NCBI GenBank assembly: GCA_947589085.1
Contig: CANPZD010000001.1
Span: 62,001-126,000 of the forward strand
Source of the DNA: an uncultured Clostridia bacterium
GTDB lineage: Bacteria; Bacillota; Clostridia; Christensenellales; Borkfalkiaceae
Length of the DNA stretch: 64,000 nucleotides
Direction of reading: 5' to 3'
Positions 17,620-25,713 of the stretch are shown one piece after another. Below the pieces are notes generated by a model. That model did no database searches. It was not told the DNA's origin and saw only the letters and a program-made list of their open reading frames with translations. Every line of letters begins with the position of its first letter. Positions within the stretch are counted from its first letter, which is position 1. The translations under genes were made by a program, and so were the position numbers.

Positions 17620-19086
17620 ATGAAAACATTCGGTGTTTACGAAGACGTAGCGCAGCGTACGGGCGGAGATATTTTCATCGGCGTGGTGGGGCCGGTGCGT
17701 ACGGGCAAATCTACGTTTATCAAAAAATTTATGGAAGAGCTGGTGCTTCCGGGAATGGAAGGCTCCCAAAAACAGCGTTCGATCGACGAGTTGCCGCAGT
17801 CGGCCGCGGGCAGGACCGTGATGACGACGGAGCCGAAATTCGTGCCCGAAGAGGCGGCGGAGATCAAGGTGAAGGACGCGGTCGCGCGCGTTCGGCTCAT
17901 CGATTGCGTGGGATTTCCCGTCGAAGGCGCGGTGGGCTTCGAGGAGGACGGAAATCCCCGTCTGGTCAAAACGCCGTGGAACGAAGCGCCCGTTCCGTTC
18001 AATCTCGCCGCCGAGGAGGGAACGCGCCGCGTTGCCCGCGAGCACGCCACCATTGCGATCCTCGTGACGACCGACGGCTCCGTGACGGGCATTCCCCGCG
18101 CAGCCTATGAAGAGGCGGAACAGAAGGCGTACGACGAGCTGAAGGATTCGAAGAAACCGTTTGTGATCCTCTTGAACTGCAAAGATCCCTCCGCCTCGTC
18201 GGATCTGCGCGCCGCATTGGAAGAAAAGTACGCCGTTCCCGTGATATCGGCAAACGCGGAGCAGCTCGACGCCGACGGGATCGCCTCCGTTCTCGAACGG
18301 ATCCTTTACGAATTCCCCGTCGTCTCCATCGATATCGATATTCCCGATTGGATGCGCGTGCTCGACGCCGATACGCCCATCATTGCGGAGTTGCTGGACG
18401 GGGTGCGCGCGGTCGCGCCGCAGATCGGAAAGATGAGCGATTGCGCGCTTCTCGATACGCTGTTTGTCTCCAGCGACCGCCTTGCGCCGCCCGTATCCGT
18501 TCGTCTCGACGCCGCCACCGGCACGGCGCAGTGCAGGATCGAGGCGAAAGAAGGGGTATTCTATCAGGTGCTCGGCGAGCAGTGCGGCGAAAATCTTGCC
18601 GACGAATTCACGCTCATGAATTACGTCCTCAAACTTGCGGACGCCAAAAAAGTTTACGAACGGGTCGGCAAGGCGTTTTCGGACGCGCAGGAGTACGGTT
18701 ACGGCATTGTGCCGCCGGACGCGGTCGAAATGAATCTCTCCGAGCCGAAGCTCGTGAAAAAGAGCGGCAGAGTGGGGGTGAACCTGCAAGCCGCGGCGCC
18801 CAGCTATCACATTATCAGGGTAGACGTGAGCGGAGAAGTGCGCCCCGCGCTCGGCACCGTCGAACAGAGCGAAGCGTTCCTCAAACAGATCAACGAGGAT
18901 ATGGCAAGCGAGCCTGACCGCGTGTGGAATACGAACATGTTCGGCAGAACGCTTAAAGAGATGCTCGGAGAGGAACTTTCCGTCAAGAATCGTTCGATGG
19001 GCGAAACGGTGCAGAAAAAGATGAGAAAAACCGTCACGCGGATCGTCAACGAAGGCAAGGGCGGCGTGATCTGCATATTGCTTTGA
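17620..19086 (+). CDS. spoIVA: Stage IV sporulation protein A, morphogenetic ATPase
   Basis: SpoIVA polymerises with ATP on the forespore surface and forms the base layer for coat and cortex assembly. The 488-residue protein has the family length and the distinctive opening 'DIFIGVVGPVRTGKSTFIKK' with Walker A at 24-31. A conserved 'RLIDCVGFPVEGA' follows, and the C-terminus 'GKGGVICILL' resembles the hydrophobic tail that binds SpoVM in Bacillus. The start follows a strong GGCGGAGGCGAAC. It is a single-gene unit, with its own candidate promoter and terminator. Confidence 0.96.
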   Translation: MKTFGVYEDVAQRTGGDIFIGVVGPVRTGKSTFIKKFMEELVLPGMEGSQKQRSIDELPQSAAGRTVMTTEPKFVPEEAAEIKVKDAVARVRLIDCVGFPVEGAVGFEEDGNPRLVKTPWNEAPVPFNLAAEEGTRRVAREHATIAILVTTDGSVTGIPRAAYEEAEQKAYDELKDSKKPFVILLNCKDPSASSDLRAALEEKYAVPVISANAEQLDADGIASVLERILYEFPVVSIDIDIPDWMRVLDADTPIIAELLDGVRAVAPQIGKMSDCALLDTLFVSSDRLAPPVSVRLDAATGTAQCRIEAKEGVFYQVLGEQCGENLADEFTLMNYVLKLADAKKVYERVGKAFSDAQEYGYGIVPPDAVEMNLSEPKLVKKSGRVGVNLQAAAPSYHIIRVDVSGEVRPALGTVEQSEAFLKQINEDMASEPDRVWNTNMFGRTLKEMLGEELSVKNRSMGETVQKKMRKTVTRIVNEGKGGVICILL

Positions 19087-19108
19087 CACGGTCGACGACC
19101 GATCTATT

Positions 19109-19136
19109 CTTCCCGCAGCCGCGGGAAGTTTTTTTT
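19109..19136 (+). terminator. Terminator after spoIVA
   Basis: An 8-bp stem CTTCCCGC/GCGGGAAG with loop AGCC is followed by eight T. Confidence 0.92.
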
Positions 19137-19203
19137 GAAAACTTGCGCGGCAAAAAAATGCGTTTTTTCGCGCCGATCACCTCGAAATATCTTTGATACG
19201 CGG

Positions 19204-19232
19204 TTGACAAATCCCGCTTTGCGTTCTATAAT
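19204..19232 (+). promoter_or_regulatory. Consensus promoter TTGACA-17-TATAAT for the MscS gene
   Basis: Both hexamers are perfect and 17 bases apart, with the ATG 28 bases downstream of the -10 box. It is among the strongest promoters in the window. Confidence 0.92.
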
Positions 19233-19260
19233 AGGCTCAATAAGATTCAGAGGTGAAAAC

Positions 19261-20205
19261 ATGGAACAAAAAGGAAAAAAGAAAAAAGCCGGAACCATCG
19301 TCGGCCTGATTTTCATGGTCTTATTTTTGGCGATCACGGTTCTCGGGCTCGTCTTTCAGAAAGAGCTGCGCGCCGAGGACGGGTGGTTTCAGACGCACGA
19401 TACGGGGATCGCTTTCTTCAACAGCATTCTCCGGATCGTCCCGCGGATCGTTACGAGCGTCATGATCCTGTTCATCACGCTGCTCGTGCTGTTTGTCGTC
19501 TGCTTTATTATTTCCCGGATCTTCAGGAATACGCCGAGACGGATCACGATCGGAAAGCTTGTCAACAGCATCATCAAGGTGGTCGTCTGGGTCGTCAGCG
19601 TGATTGCGATCCTTGCGGTCTGGGGACTGAACGTCGGGGCGTTGATCGCGGGCGCCGGGGTGCTCACGCTCATCATCGGCCTCGGCATGCAGAGTCTGAT
19701 TGCCGACGTCGTCGCTGGGATCTTCCTTGTGTGCGACGGAACGCTGCAGGTGGGAGATATCGTCACGATCGACGGCTGGCGCGGCGAGGTGCAGGAGATC
19801 GGGATCCGCAACACCCGGCTGGTCAATTACAGCGGCGATATCCGGATCGCCAATAACAGCACGATCAAGGTATTCGTCAATCAGAGCAGAAACAATTCCT
19901 ATCCCACGGTGACGATCGGCATCGAATACGGCGAAGATCTCAAACGCGTGGAGAAGATTTTCGAGGAAAACCGCGATAAGATCCGCGAGAAAGTTCCGCT
20001 CATTCTCGACGGTCCCAATTACATGGGGGTGGACGCGCTCGACTCTTCCAGCGTGAATCTCATGTTCGGCGCGACCTGCAAGGAAAACGATTTCTTCCAG
20101 GTGCAGCGCGATATGAAACGGGAGCTGAAGATCCTGTTCGATGAAAACGGGATCAACATTCCGTTCCCTCAGGTCGTTGTCAACTATCGCGACAAAAAAA
20201 ATTAA
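19261..20205 (+). CDS. Small-conductance mechanosensitive channel, MscS family
   Basis: The 314-residue protein has an N-terminal helix, two further membrane helices and the pore helix with 'AGAGVLTLIIGLGMQSLIAD'. The MscS beta domain follows ('GDIVTIDGWRGEVQEIGIRN'), then an alpha/beta C-terminal domain. Such channels release solutes on hypo-osmotic shock. The ATG at 19261 after AGAGGTGAAAAC is used. The track start at 19135 lies upstream of the promoter, in the spoIVA terminator. Confidence 0.93.
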   Translation: MEQKGKKKKAGTIVGLIFMVLFLAITVLGLVFQKELRAEDGWFQTHDTGIAFFNSILRIVPRIVTSVMILFITLLVLFVVCFIISRIFRNTPRRITIGKLVNSIIKVVVWVVSVIAILAVWGLNVGALIAGAGVLTLIIGLGMQSLIADVVAGIFLVCDGTLQVGDIVTIDGWRGEVQEIGIRNTRLVNYSGDIRIANNSTIKVFVNQSRNNSYPTVTIGIEYGEDLKRVEKIFEENRDKIREKVPLILDGPNYMGVDALDSSSVNLMFGATCKENDFFQVQRDMKRELKILFDENGINIPFPQVVVNYRDKKN

Positions 20206-20213
20206 CGTAAAAT

Positions 20214-20254
20214 AAAAAATACGGCGGGGCATTGACAATTCCGCCGTATTTTTT
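20214..20254 (+). terminator. Terminator after the MscS gene, with the next promoter inside it
   Basis: A 14-bp stem AAAAAATACGGCGG / CCGCCGTATTTTTT encloses a 13-base loop. The TTGACA of the next promoter lies in the loop and its TATAAT begins right after the T-run. Confidence 0.9.
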
Positions 20255-20260
20255 TATAAT
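20232..20260 (+). promoter_or_regulatory. Consensus promoter TTGACA-17-TATAAT for the UDP-sugar pyrophosphorylase
   Basis: Perfect boxes at 20232-20237 and 20255-20260. The ATG at 20261 used by the ORF track touches the -10 box and lies upstream of the transcription start, so it cannot be the start codon. Confidence 0.92.
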
Positions 20261-20290
20261 ATGATTAGTGATGAACGGAGGCAATTCACC

Positions 20291-21505
20291 GTGAAACTCG
20301 CGCAAAAACTCGCGCAAAAACTCGCAAAGTACGGGCAGGAACATCTTCTCTCTTTCGACGGGCTGAACGAGACGGAATGCGACGCATATCTTTCGCAGCT
20401 CGAGGCGATCGACTTCGGTCTGCTTGAAAGTTTGCATCGCCCGCTTCCGCGCCGCGGACAGATCTCGCCCGCGCCGTTGCTTACAGTGGAGGAGATCGCG
20501 CAGAGGAGAGAGGAATACGAAAGGGCCGGCGTTGCCGCGTTGCGTGCCGGAAAGGTCGCCTGCGTGCTGCTTGCGGGGGGGCAGGGGACGCGTCTCGGGA
20601 CGAAAGACCCGAAGGGAGCGTTCGATATCGGCGTCACGAAGCCGGTCTATATTTTCGAGCTGCTGATCCGCAATCTGCTCGGCGTGTGCGAACGCTGCGG
20701 CGCCTATGTTCCGCTCCTGATCATGACGAGCGAAAAGAACGATGCTGCCACGAAGCAATTTCTCGAAGCGCATACATATTTCGGTTATCCCGCGGCTTAC
20801 GTGCGGTTTTTCACGCAGGAATTGCTCCCGTGCGTGGATCTCGACGGCAAAATCATGCTGGAAACGCGCGGGCGGCTCGTGCTTTCCCCGGGCGGAAACG
20901 GCGGCTGGTACGCGTCGCTCATGAAATCGGGCGTCGCGCAGGAATTTCCGAACGCGGAATGGTATAACGTATTCGGCGTGGACAATGTCTTGCAGCGCAT
21001 CGCCGATCCCGTTTTCATCGGCGCGACGATCCTCTCGGGCGCGCAGAGCGGTTCGAAGATCGTCGCCAAAACAGACCCCGAAGAACACGTCGGGATGCTG
21101 TGTCTGGAAGACGGAAAACCCGCCGTCATTGAATATTTCGAACTTACTTCCGAGATGGCGCACGCGCGCGACGGGGACGGAAACCTGCGCTATCGGTGCG
21201 GTATCGTGCTCAACTATCTGTTCTCGAAGCGCATGCTGGAAAACATCGCGACGCAGCGCATTCCCGTGCACGTCGTCAAAAAGCGGATCGCCTGCATGGG
21301 CGCAGACGGAAAAACGCGCATGCCGGAAACGGAAAACGGCTATAAATTCGAAACGCTCATTCTCGATTTCGTCAATCTTGCGGGAAGCTGTCTGCCCTTC
21401 GAAGTCGAGCGGGAAAAAGAGTTCGCGCCCGTAAAGAACCGCACGGGTAAGGACAGCGTTGCGACGGCCCGCGCTCTGCTTCGGGCGAACGGCATGGAAT
21501 TATAA
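20291..21505 (+). CDS. UDP-sugar pyrophosphorylase (UDPGP/UAP1-like)
   Basis: The 404-residue protein has the nucleotide-binding signature 'LLAGGQGTRLGTKDPKG' of the eukaryote-type UDPGP family. It also has 'LSPGGNGGWYASL' for the uridine pocket and 'YRCGIVLNYLFS'. The family makes UDP-glucose or UDP-N-acetylhexosamine from UTP and sugar-1-phosphate, and the resemblance here is to UAP1/AGX enzymes. The GTG at 20291 is chosen as start because CGGAGGCAATTCACC precedes it and the track ATG overlaps the promoter. It leads an operon with the beta-lactamase-fold gene and recX. Confidence 0.88.
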   Translation: MKLAQKLAQKLAKYGQEHLLSFDGLNETECDAYLSQLEAIDFGLLESLHRPLPRRGQISPAPLLTVEEIAQRREEYERAGVAALRAGKVACVLLAGGQGTRLGTKDPKGAFDIGVTKPVYIFELLIRNLLGVCERCGAYVPLLIMTSEKNDAATKQFLEAHTYFGYPAAYVRFFTQELLPCVDLDGKIMLETRGRLVLSPGGNGGWYASLMKSGVAQEFPNAEWYNVFGVDNVLQRIADPVFIGATILSGAQSGSKIVAKTDPEEHVGMLCLEDGKPAVIEYFELTSEMAHARDGDGNLRYRCGIVLNYLFSKRMLENIATQRIPVHVVKKRIACMGADGKTRMPETENGYKFETLILDFVNLAGSCLPFEVEREKEFAPVKNRTGKDSVATARALLRANGMEL

Positions 21506-21508
21506 TCG

Positions 21509-22657
21509 ATGGCGCAAAAGAAAAATTCAAAACATAACGGCGAGGCCGAACGCGCACGGCGCAGTCCCAAAGCGTTCGCGGCCTTTGTTGCGATCCTGCT
21601 CGTGCTCGCGATCCTTGCGGGCGCGTGCTGGTATTTTCTCGTCTATCGGAAGCGCGGCCGCAATGACGCGCCGGGCGGCGGCACGGCGGTCGTATCCGGA
21701 GAGGTGTCCGTTCATTTTCCGGAGCTGGGCAACCGCTATACGGGCGACTGCGTCTATATCAAAGCGGGGGATACGGATATCCTCATCGACGGCGGCTCGC
21801 GGGAGAGTTCCGTCGACGCCATCCGGACCTATGTGGACGGGTACTGTTCGGACGGGATCCTCGAATATGTCATCGTGACGCACGCCGACCGGGATCATAT
21901 AGCGGCGTTTGCGGGAAACGGTACTTACGAAAGTCTGTTTTCGTTCTACGAGTGCAAGACGATCATCGATTTCCCGAGAACGGACAAGACGACGCAGGTT
22001 TACGAACGCTACAAGCGCGCGCGGGACGCGGAGGTAGCGGCGGGCGCGGCGCATTATACCGCGCTCCAATGTTATCGTTCGGAAGGCGGCGCCCGGCAGA
22101 GCTATGAACTCTCCGAGCATGTCACGATGACCTTTCTCTACAATTATTTTTATGAGCACAGCTCGAGTTCGGAAAACAATTATTCCGTCTGCATGCTTCT
22201 CACGCAGGGAACGGAACATTATCTCTTTACGGGCGATCTCGAAGCAAAGGGAGAAGAATATCTCGTGCAGTACAACGATCTTCCGCGCTGCAAGCTCTAC
22301 AAAGCCGGGCATCACGGCAGCAAAACGTCGTCCACGGACGCGCTTCTCTCCGTCATACGGCCGGAAACGGTGTGCGTTTGCTGCTGCGCCGGCTCCGACG
22401 AATACACCGACAACGGCGGCAACACGTTTCCCACGCAGGACATGATCGACCGGGTGGCGCGATATACGAAAAACATTTACGTCACCACGCTGTCCGATCC
22501 GTCGGCGCCGGGCGGGTTTGTCTCCATGAACGGCAATATCGTATTCACTTCGAACGGCGCGGAAAGCTCCGTAGTCGGCAGCAACAATTCCACCGTACTC
22601 AAAGAGACGCCGTGGTTTCTCAAGAACCGCAGTTGGCCGGAGTACGGCGTTCGATAG
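21509..22657 (+). CDS. Membrane-anchored metallo-beta-lactamase-fold hydrolase (ComEC C-domain-like)
   Basis: The 382-residue protein has one N-terminal membrane helix (about 22-45), so the enzyme domain should lie outside the cell. The metal-binding motif 'THADRDHIAAF' (HxDxDH) and the later 'FTGDLE' and 'KAGHHGSKTSS' match the hydrolase domain that forms the C-terminus of the DNA-uptake protein ComEC. Stand-alone forms are common in Clostridia and may act on nucleic acid or phosphodiesters. The substrate is not readable. The start lies 3 bases after the preceding stop. Confidence 0.85.
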   Translation: MAQKKNSKHNGEAERARRSPKAFAAFVAILLVLAILAGACWYFLVYRKRGRNDAPGGGTAVVSGEVSVHFPELGNRYTGDCVYIKAGDTDILIDGGSRESSVDAIRTYVDGYCSDGILEYVIVTHADRDHIAAFAGNGTYESLFSFYECKTIIDFPRTDKTTQVYERYKRARDAEVAAGAAHYTALQCYRSEGGARQSYELSEHVTMTFLYNYFYEHSSSSENNYSVCMLLTQGTEHYLFTGDLEAKGEEYLVQYNDLPRCKLYKAGHHGSKTSSTDALLSVIRPETVCVCCCAGSDEYTDNGGNTFPTQDMIDRVARYTKNIYVTTLSDPSAPGGFVSMNGNIVFTSNGAESSVVGSNNSTVLKETPWFLKNRSWPEYGVR

Positions 22658-22663
22658 AGGCGT

Positions 22664-23284
22664 ATGATGGCGGAAATTACAGCGATCGTTCCCCAGAAAA
22701 AGGACAAGACCCGTTGCAATATCGAAGTGGACGGGCGGTTTTACTGCGGCATGAAATTGGAAGCCGTGATCCGGAACAGATTAAAGACGGGCGACGTCGT
22801 ATCGCCCGAAGAACTTGCGCGCATTCAGCTCGAGAGCGAAAAGCAGACGGCGTTCGACAAAGCGCTGTTGCACATTTCTTCGTCCATGAAGACGGAGCGC
22901 GAGATCCGCGGCTATCTCGAAAAGAAAGGATATCTCAAAGACGTCGCCGATTACGTCGTGGAAAAAATGCGGGGGTACGGGTTTCTCGACGACGCCCAGT
23001 ACGCCGCGCGCTATGTCGAGAGCGCCGCAAAGCGCAAGGGCAGCCGGCTGATCGCGGCCGAACTTCGCGGCAAGGGCGTTCCGGAAGAGGCGGTCGCCGC
23101 CGCGCTCGGGGCGCTGGGGAGCGAGGAAGAGAGCGCAAAGGCCGTGCTGGAAAAATATCTGCGCGGAAAGAACGCAGGGGACAGAAAAACATTGCAAAAG
23201 GCGTACGCGTATCTCATTTCGAAAGGCTACGACTATGAGACCGCCCGCGCCGCGCTCGCAAGCCTCTCCGGCGGCGAAGATTGA
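22664..23284 (+). CDS. recX: Regulatory protein RecX
   Basis: RecX modulates RecA filaments. The 206-residue protein shows the family's three-helix repeats, for example 'REIRGYLEKKGY', 'YGFLDDAQYAARYVES' and 'KGSRLIAAELRGKGV'. recA is not in this window. Two in-frame ATGs (22664 and 22667) are possible starts. It sits 6 bases after the preceding gene. Confidence 0.92.
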   Translation: MMAEITAIVPQKKDKTRCNIEVDGRFYCGMKLEAVIRNRLKTGDVVSPEELARIQLESEKQTAFDKALLHISSSMKTEREIRGYLEKKGYLKDVADYVVEKMRGYGFLDDAQYAARYVESAAKRKGSRLIAAELRGKGVPEEAVAAALGALGSEEESAKAVLEKYLRGKNAGDRKTLQKAYAYLISKGYDYETARAALASLSGGED

Positions 23285-23304
23285 TCGGAAGCAGGAAGCC
23301 GGAC

Positions 23305-23985
23305 ATGCGGATCATTCACATCGAAGAGACCGATTCGACAAACGAATATATCCGCCGCTATCTGCCCGGGCGGGAAAATACGATCGTCACGGCGGACAGG
23401 CAGACTGGCGGAAAGGGCACGAAGGGCCGGAGTTTCCTCTCGGATCCCGGCGGCGTGTATTTTTCCGCGCTGACGTTTTTCGATCGTTTGCCGGCGGAGC
23501 AGGCGTTCCGCATCATGGCGCACGCCGCGGTGGCCGTCTGCCGCACGGCGGAGTTTGCGGGCGCCGCACCCGAGATCAAATGGCCGAACGATGTGCTTGC
23601 GCAGGGGAAAAAATTGAGCGGGATCCTGATCGAAAACGGACTGAACGGGAGATATGTGGATCATGCGATCGTCGGGATCGGCCTGAATGTCGGGAACGAC
23701 GTCTCCGCGCTCGGCGGGATCGCGATCAATTTAATCGAGGCGGCGGGGCGGCGTTTCGATCCGGAAGAAGTGCGCGCCGCGCTGATAGAAAATTACATGC
23801 GGCCGAGCGGGTTCGAAGAATATCTCTCTTACGTCCGTTTTCTCGGGAAAACCGTCCGCGTTACGGAGGGGGAAACCGTTTGGGAAGGGGTCGCCCGCCG
23901 CATTCTCGGGGACGGCAGGTTGGAGATCGAGGCGGACGGAGCGACGCGCGCGCTGTCTGCCGCCGAGATCAGTCTGAGGTTTTGA
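23305..23985 (+). CDS. birA: Biotin--[acetyl-CoA-carboxylase] ligase, monofunctional
   Basis: BirA activates biotin and attaches it to carrier proteins. The 226-residue protein starts at the catalytic domain ('IHIEETDSTNEYI') and lacks the N-terminal DNA-binding domain, so it cannot act as a biotin repressor. The biotinyl-AMP loop is 'GGKGTKGRS' where many enzymes have GRGRxGR, and 'KWPNDVLAQGKKLSGILIE' follows. The ATG at 23305 with AGGAAG upstream is preferred over the TTG at 23281 in the track. Confidence 0.92.
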   Translation: MRIIHIEETDSTNEYIRRYLPGRENTIVTADRQTGGKGTKGRSFLSDPGGVYFSALTFFDRLPAEQAFRIMAHAAVAVCRTAEFAGAAPEIKWPNDVLAQGKKLSGILIENGLNGRYVDHAIVGIGLNVGNDVSALGGIAINLIEAAGRRFDPEEVRAALIENYMRPSGFEEYLSYVRFLGKTVRVTEGETVWEGVARRILGDGRLEIEADGATRALSAAEISLRF

Positions 23986-23986
23986 A

Positions 23987-24898
23987 ATGAAACAGGCCGA
24001 AACGTACGAAAACGCCCTCGCGGGGAAGTGCGGCAAGGGCGGAATTCTGATCTATGAGGACGCGGACGTCGCCGCGCTCTTTCCGAAGCGCAAGGCGGAT
24101 CTTCACAAGGGGAACTGCGGCTCGGCGGCGATCCTCGCCGGGTACGGGTCGCTCGGCGCGCCGCTGCTTGCGGCGGGCGCGTGTCTGAAATCGGGCGCGG
24201 GGTACACGCATCTTTGGCTGCCGTCCGCCGGAAATCCTGATACGGACGCGCTTCGGTGCGCCGTCGTCGCGGCAAAATATCCTGCGTGCATCGCCGAGAT
24301 CTATGCGGGCGAGCCGTTTTCCGCGGATTCGGTCGCATTCGGAATGGGCGCGGGCGCGGTAGATCCGCAGCGCGAGATGCTCGAACTTCTCCTGCGTCGA
24401 TACGAAGGAGGCGCGCTCGTGCTCGATGCGGACGCGCTCAACATGCTCGGCGCCTGCGGAGCGGATCTTCTTCGGACGAAAAAGTGCCGTGCGGTCGTCA
24501 CGCCGCACCCGAAGGAATTTTCCCGCCTGACGGGAAAGCCGGTCGATGAAATCATGCGGGATTTCGTGGGCAGCGCAAAGCGGTTTGCGAACGAATACGG
24601 CGTGACCGTCGTGCTCAAGAGCCACCGCACGGTGATCACGGACGGGGAGCGCGTCGCCGTGAACCCGACGGGTTCGCCCGCGCTCGCCAAGGGCGGAAGC
24701 GGCGATACGCTCGCAGGTTTCCTTGCCGGGACGCTCGCGCGCGGACTCTCTCCCTTCGAGGCGGCCGTCGCTTCGTGCTATGTATGCGGCCGTGCGGGGG
24801 AACTTGCGGCGCGGGATCTGGGCGAATATTCTCCCGACGCCGCCGACGTGATCGGATATCTCGGTTCGGCAATTCTGTCGCTGAAACCTCAGGCGTAG
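23987..24898 (+). CDS. nnrD: ADP/ATP-dependent NAD(P)H-hydrate dehydratase
   Basis: This enzyme repairs hydrated NAD(P)H. The 303-residue protein is of the ribokinase-like YjeF C-terminal type. It has 'HKGNCGSAAILAGYGSLGAP' near the N-terminus, 'VLDADALNML', 'VVTPHPKEFSRL' and the nucleotide motif 'GSGDTLAGFLAG'. The epimerase half (NnrE) is not fused and is not seen nearby. It follows birA by one base. Its end overlaps the convergent membrane-protein gene by 10 bases. Confidence 0.93.
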   Translation: MKQAETYENALAGKCGKGGILIYEDADVAALFPKRKADLHKGNCGSAAILAGYGSLGAPLLAAGACLKSGAGYTHLWLPSAGNPDTDALRCAVVAAKYPACIAEIYAGEPFSADSVAFGMGAGAVDPQREMLELLLRRYEGGALVLDADALNMLGACGADLLRTKKCRAVVTPHPKEFSRLTGKPVDEIMRDFVGSAKRFANEYGVTVVLKSHRTVITDGERVAVNPTGSPALAKGGSGDTLAGFLAGTLARGLSPFEAAVASCYVCGRAGELAARDLGEYSPDAADVIGYLGSAILSLKPQA

Positions 24899-25644
24899 CC
24901 GAGCATGCGCACGCAGACCGCGCAAATGAGCAAAATGCTTCCCGAGACGAGGTAATAGATCGGGAAAAACGTAAACAGACTCATCACAAGCAGGAGAATG
25001 CCGCCCGTAAAGAAGGGGCGCGCATTTTTTTTGGAAAAAACGCGCCGGAACTTTGCTTTGAATTTCGGGCGGGGGATCTCTCCGCAGATGAGTTTTTCGG
25101 GCGTTTTCCCCGTTTTTTCGAACAGTTCAAAGACGTCGTCGCCGCGCAGGGCCTTTCTCCCGAAGGAAACGAGCAGCCGCTCCGCTTCCGGAGTCAGCGC
25201 ATTGCAGGCGATCAGAAAGGGAGTTTCGCCGTATTTTCTCAAAAGCGCCGCAACGGCGTCGGCGGAGAGAGGCTGCATCGTAAAGCACGGCGCCACCGTT
25301 TCTCCGTCCAAGACGAGCGAATCTCCGTCGCAGTGCGCTTCCCGTCCGTCGGCGCAGAACGCTTCCAGCAGCGTGGCCCGCACGCGTTCGTCCTTTTCGA
25401 GCGCGAGGTGCAGCATGAGTTTTTCGCGCCGCTCAAGTTCCGCCTTGCCGAGCACGCGCCGGCGGTGTTTCCGAAAGATGATCGCAAAGCTCAATCCGCC
25501 CGCGGAAAGCGCGATGAGCGTTGAAGCAAGGAGCGTGACCCACGTCGCCGCGCGAAAATAGCGGAGGATCCCCACGGCAAGGAACCACGCCGCCACGGAA
25601 TAAAACGCGACGTCGAGAATGAGAGGAAGATCGATTTTTTTCAT
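24889..25644 (-). CDS. Membrane protein of unknown function
   Basis: The 251-residue protein has two hydrophobic helices at the N-terminus (about 10-58) and two near the C-terminus ('FFTGGILLLVMSLFTFFPIY'). Between them lies a cytoplasmic domain of about 150 residues with no motif I recognise. The track ORF of 799 residues is an artefact of reading back through nadD-yqeK. The start is the ATG at 25644. It is the only gene on this strand here and converges on nnrD. Confidence 0.75.
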   Translation of the reverse strand: MKKIDLPLILDVAFYSVAAWFLAVGILRYFRAATWVTLLASTLIALSAGGLSFAIIFRKHRRRVLGKAELERREKLMLHLALEKDERVRATLLEAFCADGREAHCDGDSLVLDGETVAPCFTMQPLSADAVAALLRKYGETPFLIACNALTPEAERLLVSFGRKALRGDDVFELFEKTGKTPEKLICGEIPRPKFKAKFRRVFSKKNARPFFTGGILLLVMSLFTFFPIYYLVSGSILLICAVCVRMLGYA

Positions 25645-25678
25645 ATCGGAATTTTCGACGAAAATTTCGGAATTAAAC

Positions 25679-25707
25679 TTGCCAAGCGAAAAAAAGTATT
25701 GTATAAT
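25679..25707 (+). promoter_or_regulatory. Promoter TTGCCA-17-TATAAT, start point at the nadD start codon
   Basis: TTGCCA (25679-25684) and TATAAT (25702-25707) are 17 bases apart. The nadD ATG begins 7 bases after the -10 box, where transcription would normally start, predicting a leaderless mRNA. Confidence 0.8.
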
Positions 25708-25713
25708 GAACGC

